Positions 21,279 to 32,000 of a stretch of DNA of 64,000 bases are shown piece after piece (position 1 is the stretch's first letter; every line of letters begins with the position of its first letter). Both the position numbers and the translations under genes were made by a program. The notes below the pieces were generated by a model, which was not told where the DNA came from, made no database searches, and saw nothing but the letters and a program-made list of their open reading frames with translations. The DNA is from Maylandia zebra (lineage: Eukaryota > Chordata > Actinopteri > Cichliformes > Cichlidae): contig NC_135170.1 in NCBI RefSeq assembly GCF_041146795.1, forward strand, positions 22,314,033-22,378,032, written 5' to 3'.

Positions 21279-21279
21279 A

Positions 21280-22290
21280 ATGATGTCAATACGAAGGACC
21301 AGAAGAGTCAAGTGCATCGAAGTGCATCTGTGTTAAAATAATGAATAGTGTAACAAAATACAAAATAATTTTATTCATTTAAAAATTAATAAATTAATGT
21401 ATTACTTAATAACTTAATAACACAATTTATAAATCAATGTTTCAAAATGAATTATTAATCAATGAATAAATACTTCAAACTAAAACAGATTTCACAATTT
21501 TTTTAACTCTCAATAAAAACCTCATTTCAAAAAGCATTTTAAAATGACAAATTAGAAAAAACTGATTTTCAAGTTGCAATTTAAAAAAGAGAAATAAGTA
21601 AATTAATTCAAATATCAAGGTTTTTAATTTTCCATTTTTGTTAAAATCCAAGTTGAATTTAAAGTGTTTAATTGGATAGATAATTTAGTTTGAAATATTG
21701 ATTTGCAATATTATAAATATGTATATACTGATGGGCAGAAGAAAACTTGAACAAAGCTCTAAAGCTATTAAGTGCCCACCCAGGCCCAGGCTGATCAAAC
21801 GACATCACCTGAGTATGAAACAAAGTGCCCCACCTCTAACAGCTGCTCAGATGGCAGTTATTTATAGTAGCACCATATAATGTGATTGGCCATTAATTGG
21901 TGATTACCAATGCAATATTAAAATATATTATTATTATTTCTCCTACAATTCCATTCACATTGCATGTCAGTATAAAGCTTGTATTTGGTGTGAATAATAA
22001 TTGTTAAACTAGGTATTACTGTAGAGTTTTTGACAGTACTCTCTCATTTCAGTCTCACATTAATTACATAACTCGCTCTGCATACTTTCACTTATGTAAC
22101 ATTAACCGACTTCGTCCCTTCCCACCCGGTATCCAGTAAGGGTCCTGGCTAGACCCCCCCATGCTAAAACCAAGCCCTGGAATGGCACGGCTACGTCTGC
22201 AGCCAGTCCACAGCTCGGACACAAGCATTTTATACATGTTGTACTCTGTATGATTGTGTATGTGTCAAATAAAGTTGGTTGCTTAGTTTG
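21280..22290. other. AT-rich spacer with no gene recognised
   Basis: The sequence from 21280 to about 22080 is strongly AT-rich with no coding signal. From about 22085 to 22290 there is a moderately GC-rich piece ending GTGTCAAATAAAGTTGGTTGC, which resembles a transposon or LTR polyadenylation end. I could not identify its family. Confidence 0.45.
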
Positions 22291-22294
22291 CTTA

Positions 22295-22920
22295 GTTCCC
22301 TACTCCCCATGCTGCTGCCATCCTTGTCCATAGTCTTATTACTTCTCTGATTGATTATTGCAACTCCCTCTTATTTGGTCTCCCTAATAAGTCCCTCCAT
22401 AAACTTCAACTTCTTCAGAATCCTGCAGCTCGGGTCATAACTCATACTCCCTTAAGGGACCATATCACCCCAATTTTTCAGCAGCTTCACTGGTTACCCA
22501 TACAAGCTACGATAAACTTAAAAATTTTAGTTCTCACATTTGAGTGCATCCACGACCTTAACACTCCTTATCTTTGTGATCTGCTTCATATCACCACTGT
22601 TTCCCGCTCTCTCAGATCTTCATCTGCCATTCATCTTGTTGTCCCTTCTGCTGGTCTTATCACAATGGGGAACAGAGCTTTCAGTCGCTCTGCTCTTTGG
22701 CTCTGGAACTCAATAGATTCCCTTCCCTTATTTAAGTCAGATTTTACTTGTTGACAAAATCTTGGTTGCTTTTTTATTTGTGGGGGGGGTTTGTATTTTA
22801 ATTTATTTTTAATCTATTTTAATCTACTGTTTTATTGATCTTTATCCATGTTTATCTTTTTCTCTTTGTAAGGTGACCTTGGGTTTTAGAAAGGCACCCT
22901 CAAATAAAATGAATTATTAT
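22295..22920 (+). pseudogene. L2-clade LINE reverse transcriptase, C-terminal fragment
   Basis: Plus-strand translation gives [20 protein letters not shown], then [14 protein letters not shown] and [15 protein letters not shown]. This is the conserved C-terminal end of L2-type ORF2. The 3' tail GAAAGGCACCCTCAAATAAAATG runs into ATT/CAT repeats. Stops interrupt the end, and the 5' part is missing, as is usual for truncated LINE insertions. Confidence 0.7.
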
Positions 22921-22936
22921 TATCATCATCATCATC

Positions 22937-22967
<31 letters not shown>

Positions 22968-22968
22968 T
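22914..22968. repeat. (TCA)n/(AGT)n microsatellite
   Basis: ATTATTATTATCATCATC runs into about nine AGT units directly after the L2 tail at 22295-22920. It probably grew from that LINE's terminal repeats. Confidence 0.85.
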
Positions 22969-23757
22969 TAATATGCACAGCTTGTTAGGGACATGACAAA
23001 GGGAATTCCACACAAATAATTTTACCATATTCATTTATTAAGCACAAACAGAGGTAAAGCAGAAAAAACAACAACAACTATGTGCTTACCTATAAACAAC
23101 AAGTGACTGAAACTAGAAATAACCACAAAAGCCACAAAAGCGGGAAAAAACAAAACAAAAACTAAATTGGGTGCCAGAAAAGCCCCAGCCTTCTTAGAGG
23201 AGGGGGAGGGTGGCCGCCATCTTAAAAGAATATCACCTTACATAGGTTCCCAAACAGGTGAATTCCTTGTCTCGTAATAGATGGGAGGAGCCACTAATGA
23301 TGACCTGAACAAAAGGAAATAAAACAGACCCACCGAATAATAACAAGGCTTAAGGCCTCACAGGATGTAAAACTTATTTTTCATCGTAGGCCACATACAG
23401 CTCACTTCTATCACAGATGGGTCAAACCATAGAAACTCCAATTTCTGTCAATGTAACGATGTTTAAATACACATTTCTACACTATTATAGTGATTTCATA
23501 GTTCCAAAAACTGTAATGCAGACGTAGCCATGCCATAAGGAAAATCAGTGAAGGTACACACATCAGGGACAAGAGGAGACAAAAAAAAAAGACTTAAACT
23601 GGGCTCCTAACTGGGAGACCAGTTTGAGGACAGTAAAAAAACACCTTAGCACAAAAAAAGCACATGAATATTCACATGTACACCACGTAAGCACATGACA
23701 TGCATTGGAGGCGTTTGGGATGGGTGAGGGTAGGTGAGTGCGTATCTGTGTCAGTGT

Positions 23758-23759
23758 AC

Positions 23760-23809
<50 letters not shown>

Positions 23810-23818
23810 GTATGTGTA
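23758..23818. repeat. (TG)n microsatellite
   Basis: About 50 bp of uninterrupted TG dinucleotides ends in GTGCGTGTGTATGTG. It lies about 680 bp beyond the 3' end of SLIP-GC copy A. The Cys/Val open frame over it is an artefact. Confidence 0.9.
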
Positions 23819-23855
23819 TCCTGTGTTCAGCTTGAGAGACTGTCCTTTCACCTAG

Positions 23856-24107
23856 TTAAGCAAAAGTCAATAGTCCACAGCCTTTGCAGGAAATCAGAAT
23901 TTTACAGTTGTTCTGACTACTCACAGCTCTACCCATAGCTTCGATCATAGCGGGTAGCCTTGTGGGGTTTATAACAACTGTCACTGCTTTCTTCAATTTC
24001 CAATAAACCAGGGCCAAGCCATCTCCGATCAGCAAGAATCCTGTTATAATGATTCCAAATAGGTAGATGTCTTCAATGTCCTCAGTCGAAAGTCCCGCCA
24101 GGCACAC
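23856..24107 (-). other. Unidentified open frame with one membrane-like segment
   Basis: The 84-codon frame contains STEDIEDIYLFGIIITGFLL followed by IGDGLALVYWKLKKAV: a hydrophobic stretch of about 20 residues and then a positively charged tail, as in a single-pass membrane anchor. The frame probably continues upstream, since 24110-24220 on the same strand reads coherently in another frame (MKSLGSEEFNRPGETFRAGY). That would imply a frameshift. I do not recognise the family. It could be a fragment of a retroelement or a host pseudogene between 23180 and 24440. Confidence 0.3.
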
Positions 24108-24495
24108 GACATGCCACTTCTCCTGCCATCATGTATCCGGCACGGAAAGTCTCTCCAGGACGGTTGAACTCTTCCGAACCCAGGCTTTTCATCGAGAAGT
24201 GAGTGTCAATTGCATTTAGGGATCAGTTGATCAAATTCATAGTTCTTCTTTAGGTATTAGAGTTGAGGACTGAGAGGCTCTTCTGGGGTTAGAGATAGAC
24301 ACGACCAGATAAAAGACACGAGAAGCCAAGCAGGAAAGATAAGGGAGGGAGAGGGAGAGAGATGCGTCCACCTCCATCAGAGCCAAAGCAAGCAAACAGA
24401 ATCTATTGTCTATTAAAGACAAAAACACTGACATTTTTTAAAAAAATTAACAACAATAATTTCATACTGAAGATAAAATCTTAGGATTTACCCAG

Positions 24496-27400
24496 TTATA
24501 TTTCATCATCTGGAGTGCCTACAAGTAGATCATAATGTTTCTTCACCATCTTAAGCTCTGTTGAAACATCTGAAAAACAAAACTTTTTTTGAATTGTTTC
24601 CTCCCAGAGTGACACACATACGTAAATGTGTGGCTAAATGAATAATGAATAAATTTTTAAAAAAGATAAATAGACACCCTTATTGTTATCAGCAGCAAGA
24701 TTGCAAAGATAAAGAGGAAAGGCAAACAATTTGAACCAATGTAATTACATCAAACTGTTTACCTGGGAGTAAGCACTCTTCATCCTTGAATGAAAGTCCA
24801 ATAGATTCTTTCATAGTTTTCTCCAGAGTCCCCAAGACGTATACCTAATTTAAAAATGTAAAGTTTTTCATCACTTACCACAGACTAGGATATTGTGTTA
24901 AAGTTGTATTTAGAAGTTTCTCAGACTGGATTAAAAATATAAATGGAAACATACATTTCTGTATAAGTCTATTCCAGTTAAATACAGAAAAAGGCTTCAG
25001 GTGAGTTATGAGAAAATATGTTCATCATAATTCTTCATAAAACATGACAAACCATCAAATCGTGCAACTTCTCCAACATGGTGTTTTTTGCCTGTTCAAA
25101 CATGTCCTTCTTTGAGTGCATGTGGTTTTTAATAGTCTCCCTCATGTTGTACAGTGTGTCTTCTCCTGTAAATGCTAAAGCCTCTACAAAAAGACAGAAA
25201 ACTCTTCAGACTTTTTATGCTGAATAATAACAAACATAAATATCTGTTTAGGTGATAAGTTGTGAAGCTCTGATCTTATTTCTTACTCTTGTAGCCTTCT
25301 TCCATAATGTTCTCAACTGTCTCTGTCAGACTGCTGTAGACAATTTTCTTCTGCTTCTGGATGATTCTGTTTAATTTTGCCTTAATCTTTTCTTCCTGAG
25401 AGAAAAACATAAAGTATAGATGAACTTTACTTATTGTTTATCAATGGGCTAATGTATAAGAAAGTCTCATCTCTTACCTCTGTCTTGAGGAATCTGAGCT
25501 GTAGTTCAGCATTTTTGTACTTTTCAATCAGAGAATCAGTGTTAAGTGTAAATGTATTGATGACTCCGTTGAATGCTCCACAGTTTACTTCATTTCTAAA
25601 ACAAGTAAACATTATGGTTTATAATGACAGAATTGGCAAGTTTACATGTTATGAATTACATATCTTGAATGATATTATGTGACTGTTTAGAAGATGTTTT
25701 TATTACGGGAAGGTCTTTCTGAATTCTGCACCAATGCTGTCAATCAGACAGGAAGCCAACTTCATATTAAGGCTAATTGGTTTCCCTTTTTTTGGTTTGT
25801 AGACGCCACCATTCTCAATGACACACTTCCGTAAATTGTAAAAAGCACCACCATTCTTTCCCTGAAACACAAAAGAAAACTCAGAATTATTGCATTTTAC
25901 CTTGTCATGTAAAATCTGCATGTATTTTAACTATGATTAAAAAACATACATCATATAAGAAGGATTTCTTAACACCATCATCAAGACATCTTTCAAAAGC
26001 CCTACAGGTGTCTTCCATTTCTTTTCTGACATTATCAAGTTGGAGGTTCATGTTTCTCTCAAGTTCTTCACACACCTCGCCTGTTTTACTATCCTGAAAA
26101 ACATTTGAAGGAATAAAACCATGAAAACCACTTATTGTTTTTTTTTTAAAAAGATTAATGAAATTCAGTTGGTTTTAAAAGCCACTCTCCTGTAATAAGG
26201 ACCTGAGAAGAAAAAATGGAGCATCAAAACCTTATGAATCAGTCAACCAATTAATAACTCATAGTTTAATAAATATAGCAAAACCAAAATTAGACACACA
26301 AACACAATTGATAAATCCCAACATGTAAGAGAATATTATTTTGTATCTTTTACTTGACCTTACCACTCCTCTGGAGTTGGCGTCTTGAATCAAAGACAGA
26401 ATCCCGTGAGCTCGATTCACATAGTTTACTGTCTCTGAGTGACAGTCATTGAGATCTTGCAAAAATCTCTGAAGTTTGGGTATTTCTGTAAAATAAATTT
26501 CAATGTTACAATTTTACATTACGTACTTATTTGAAATTAAATAATTCTTTCAGTCAAGGCAAACTAAAAAAAACAAGTGCAATCCTATGGAGGACCAGGA
26601 TTATCAAAATGAATGAATTAAAAATGCAATTAAATAATTAAATATATGTTTCATTATTTAATTAAAATTGGAATTAATTAATTAAATAAATATTTCAATA
26701 ATCAATTAAATGTCCATTCATTACATTTAAAGCATTTATTTATTTCAAATTTTATTTTATTAATGACATATTTAATTAATTGTTTAATGATGTATTTATT
26801 TAATTCATTTTGGCACTCTTGGCCATGCCTCTGTCTTCATGAATTTATTTTATCTGTCAGCCTCACCCATCAAAGTCAGGGGTCGGGGTTAACACTGCAA
26901 CCGCTGCTTGTCTAACATCTGAATGGTTACAGTGCAAAGTAAGTCAAGACAGGTTGATCCTAAATAATTGACTGCTATGAAATGGTGATAGTGTGGACTT
27001 GGGGCAGCCAGGTATCCCAGAATGCATTTCAAAACAGAAGCGGCAATGGTGGTGGCGCTCTAAACTGTAAGTAAAGTTTTAAAATACCCCGTTTTTCTGT
27101 CATAAACTCTACTTTTAATATTATTTTAGCTGAGAATTCAATGGCGTAATCTTCACGTATCAGGTCAGGTTGTCAACATAGAATATGTTTGCAAAAGTTA
27201 CCTGGTTATCGTCACAGTTTAACGTGGGCACTGTTGCTTTATGTAACGTAATGTCGGAGCAATATTCTGCACAAGATAATCAAATGTATTTTTTTTTCCT
27301 GAGCGCAGAGCTGCTGGAGCTTGTTTCCCTTGTTTCTCTGTAAAACGGGATTTACGGAGAGTGAAGGACACTTATAAAACTACAGAGCACCTCATAGGCG

Positions 27401-29082
27401 AACCCACTTTATCAGCAGCTGATATCGAATCACCGGCACACGGCTTTAATACCTCCGCTGAGTTTTAGCTCTCAGTGGAGGTTAAACAGCAGACATAATT
27501 TATTCAGGTTCTGTCTGTCAGGTCATGTTTACTTCACTGTTTCATTTACAACAGAGCAAATCTGATCGGCTCTGATTAAAGTTTTAGCTCTCACGTCTTT
27601 CGAATAGTCTGATAAAGATGATTTTCTGTAAAAGAATATCGATATGACCCCTGGCGTATATGACCGTTAGATTACTTTGATGCTGCCAACACTTTGTGCC
27701 TGCCCTGGGAAACCCTGGGTTAATTTAGAGAGCTGACAACCAGCTTCGTGTGAGCATTTATCCTGGTCCCAGTGTTAGGTCAGTGATTCCAGAACACTGA
27801 AAAATATCCTGGATATGCTGATCTCGCTCTACTTAAAAAGTGCTTATGAAAAATTGATCAGGCAGTTAGACATAAATATGCTGACCAATGAATGCATGCA
27901 GGCTTTTGCTGCTGGGCTAAAAGGGCTAAAAGACAGCAGCTGGACTTCATTGTTTACCTTCATGGTTAATATTCATAATGAAAATATTAGTTGAACATTG
28001 TGAAGTCTGTATGTTTCAAAGTGTCTAACAAGCCTGGTACACTTAAACCTGACAGTTAATATATGAGGGAAACACCAACGCCGTTATCTCTTTTAAAAAA
28101 GATTATGCGTTTATGCACTGGTGACACTGATTATTGAATGTAAAAGTCAAAGTTCATCAGATTTATTTGCTCTCTCTCCTCCTTAAACATAATTTTAATG
28201 TTAGTTTTAATTCAGAATTGGCGACTGAAACAAGTGTGGCACCTAGGAACATCAGGAGATAAAGACCCGATAGATATAACCTTAGTAAAGGAAGTTGGTG
28301 TTCAACCTCCAGTCAGCTGGGGTTATGACAGCCATGACACACCAACCAGATATCTGAAGATTAAAACATTACATTCTTGGCTAAAAAAATATTTAAAGTG
28401 TATTTGGTGACACACAAACTGGGTTTTTCAAAGTACAGCTCGGTTAGTTTTTACATGTCCTTGTTGGCGCAGAGAAACGCCCACTTAAAGAATAGCCACC
28501 AGGCCACAGCTATGGTTTTGACTCGAACAACATTAACCCCGCCCCCTAAAGTTGATGGGTGAGACTGACAGCTAAAATAAAATTCATGAAGACAGTGCCA
28601 GGGCCAAGAGTGCCAAAATAAATGTAAGATATATATAATTAAATAATTAATTAAATGTGTCAATAATTAGCTGATCAAATGTCTAATTAATTAAATAAAC
28701 GTTTGAATAAATAATTTATTACATGTTTTAAATATATGGTATATTTAATTAATCAATTTGGTCACTTCTGGCCCCCTATACATTTGAGTTATTTAGAAGG
28801 TGACTTCACCTACCAGTTTCTTCTGGACTTAAGTAGTTTTGTTTTAGGAACTCTTTGGAGCTCACTGTGAACACTTTGAAACTGTCATCATTGAAGTGTT
28901 TCTAGGGAAAATGTGATTTGATTTTAAAGCATTCTTGCAACTGTGGAGAGTCTTTGCATTAGATTTTCTGTCAGACTACAAAACTCACCCTAATTTTGCT
29001 TCGCTTGTTGAATTCTTTCTTTATTGCATCCGTGGCTTGCACGTTTCTTTCAGTGATTAGATCATGGACGTCAGCTGATGAA
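24496..29082 (-). CDS. SLIP-GC copy A: C-terminal helical exons (11-20)
   Basis: These exons encode a charged, largely helical region resembling the stalk of dynamin-like GTPases ([40 protein letters not shown]). The final exon reads KKHYDLLVGTPDDEI and then TAA. In copy B the same codons read on past this point, so copy A has a shorter C-terminus. Exon 14 is 30 nt shorter than in copy B. Confidence 0.8.
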
Positions 29083-32000
29083 CTAAAAGAAATGTAAATA
29101 TATATATGTATATGTTCTGTACACCATCATCAGTTTGCAGGAGGTTGTGTGGTTTTGGCTTTCAGGTGGAGTTGTGGGAGACTCCTTTTGTGACCAAGCT
29201 GAGCTTTGCCTAGGTGGCTTTTGCACACTACTATTATTGTTATTAATCTTAAAGCATTATGAGACATGTCAGCATGTTCTCGTTGGACCATGATTTGTGA
29301 GGAAGTTTCCTATAATCTCATAGATTTTGTACCCATACATAAAGCTACCATGATCCCATCATTGCATCTCTTTCTCCTCCTACTCCTGTTTTATTCTTCA
29401 GCCCCTCTTGCTGTTCCAAACCCTTGCCTGTGCCTCTCTTAAATAACTCAATTTCCTTCTGACCAGGCAATTCTCTGTTCATTACTCAGTCCACCTTATT
29501 TAGTAAACTTTATAAAATTGTCTCAGCATCTGAGACTCCCTTTGACCCAAATGTTCTGCATTCATTACAAAAAAGTCTCAACTCTGTGCTTTATCTCTCC
29601 TAGCTTGATTTTAAATGGAAACGCCGTGTAGTTGATCATCATGCAACATTAACTTACAGATCATCTGAATCATCAAGAAGATCAGACTTAGTGCAGATAA
29701 AATGAATTTGCTGACATTCGCCACCATTTCCAATCAGACTACTGACACTTTCCAGGATCTCCCAGGCCTCTTTCTCTGATGCTGCTCGGTTAATTTCAGT
29801 CACAATCCACACAGTAGAACAATCTCCAAGTATCTGAAAGGAGAATAACATGTCTCAGTGCTTCATCAAAAGATGACATTACTGTTTGCACAAGAATACA
29901 GTATAAGCAAAGAGCAGTAGATATGAATTACCCCTTTCCACATCTGATCTCTGCTCTTGTTGCAGTCACCATTTCCAGGAAGGTCCACAAGTGTGACATG
30001 CTGGAGAAGAGACTTGTTTGGCACCCTGACAGTCACACACTTCACTAGTGGCCAAAACCACTTTTTTCCTTCATTGCCTTCTTCTTGTTTTGAATCACTT
30101 CGTGTGTACTTGACAACTTTTGCACAGAGTTCATTAGCCTGCAATAAAAAACAAAAGTAAAGTAGTGCAGTTTAATTTCAGTCCTCAATGCAAGTGCTTT
30201 ACAAAAACCATCAAAAAGTCAGTGACATAAAAGATGACAAAAGAACAATTAATTAAAGAAACTGGCTCACTAAAGCTGGAGTAATTAGTTTTAAAGTTTA
30301 GCTTTAAATGATCAGATTGTGTACAAGTATGTCTATCACAGAAGTATGGGATAATGTAGCTTCCCCTTGTTTTATATTATACCAAGATAGTCCCCCACTC
30401 TGAGAGGTACTGAGGGGGAATTCAGGTAACGGTAAATTCTATGGAAATTGTTGCTTTGTTGAACTGTTTAAAACGATCAACCATTTGATAATTTAGAAAA
30501 AGGATCATTGCCAGCCACAATTAAAATGTATTTAAGAAGTTATTTAGGAAAAGTTTTATATTCTTTATAACTAGTATTGCTCTTAGCAGAAACAACTTTA
30601 TGTGGGCATGTTGTATAGTTGTCCACAAATTTGAGACATTAAAAAGCTACTTTACACTGCTCCCTTATTTAAAAGGGGGCACCTCTGCGGGTAACTCAGC
30701 ATGTTTTGATTGACAGAGTTGTACGCCCTTTTGCCTTTCCTGATGCAACTGGCTGTCAGACATTGACTTGCTAAAATTTCTGGCCCCTTTGATTCACTTT
30801 TTGCAAAAGGTGCTCAGTAGTGGATTTCTATGAATAAATTTAAAAGTCGTTAAAAATTTAACATGTGAAAAAGCCAACTATTTAATTAATTTTGCTGTAT
30901 ATATATGATAGATATAATGTAATATGAGAGTTTTTGTCTTACCGATTCACATGTCAAAATCTTCCTCTTGGATTGGAGAAATTCTGGAATTGCTTTGAAA
31001 TATTTGCTCTTCATGAGGTTTTCAGAAGACTTTTGTTTCCATTCTTCTCCGTACACTGCTGACAGCTTTTCCACAGCATCATGATAATCATCATTATCTT
31101 CCATTTCGTGATCTCCATTTTTGCAAGAAAACTGATGAAATGACCACAACTCATCGTTCCACTCCTAAAATAACATTTTTACATATTATTTATTGAGGCA
31201 TGTACCCAGCCTTAAGCCCCCAGAACTGCACTGTAACACATGATTTAGTTTTAAGTAAAAATGAAACTTTTATAATTCAATTTACCTCTTTTGTGATGAA
31301 CTCAATTTCTGCCTCATACTTTGAGCTGTAGGTGTTAGCTTCCAATTTAATCATGACTGAGGTGCAGGCATTGATGCTTCCTGAGGGTAAAAGATTCTTC
31401 TCTTCAATGATGGCATTTATCAAAGAGCTCTTTCCAGCCCCAGTTTTACCAAAGACACCAACCAGCTCCCTCTTGTCTGTCTCCAAATCACTGATTTTTT
31501 TCCTGTTGATCAAGATTTTAAATATGGGTTAATTGATTCAGTCATGAAAACATTTTCAAATGTAATTAAAAAGGTTTAAAACAATATTTTGACATCACTA
31601 ATGCATAAAAGAATAGTGATAGTCATTTTAGTATATATGTCATTATAGAATATCCAAAGAATTATCATTAGACGTTTCAGTTTTATACACTTATTCAGCT
31701 CATTGTTTATTGTTGTTTTGGTTCATAGCTTCATTGTTTGTCAGCAAAAGTGCTGATGTTTCTATTATTAGCTATTGGATGACATTTTTTTAAGTCTAAG
31801 TGGGATACACATTAAAAGTCAGATGTTCAAACCATACAAATTATAGATGATTTAATGCTTTAGTATCATTAAATCATCAATAATTTGTATGGTTTGAACA
31901 TCTGTTGTTGTTAGTCAGAAGTAAAACTTAACCTCCGAAGACCCGAACTCTTTCATGTCATGCATTTTTAATTTCTCTTTGCTATTTGGGCTGATTGGGA

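Larger units (their letters stand above)
3919..21279 (-). mobile_element. Autonomous Helentron (Helitron2-type rolling-circle element)
   Basis: The element encodes one large Rep/helicase/endonuclease protein on the minus strand. The 5' terminus at 21253-21278 is a palindrome beginning AAGTGTGCCTATGC. The 3' end at 3919-3962 carries the inverted complement of that 14-mer, then an 8-bp-stem hairpin, then CTAG. A short 5' terminal repeat matched subterminally at the 3' end, plus a 3' hairpin, is the published Helentron architecture. The length of about 17.4 kb is large because of internal material: an L2 3' tail (about 4640-4800), a hAT transposase remnant (5400-7790), a duplicated 5' segment (5923-7667), a hAT MITE in an intron (16237-17249) and an AC/AT array (15817-16060). 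Whether the hAT remnant was captured before or after insertion is unknown. Confidence 0.8.
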
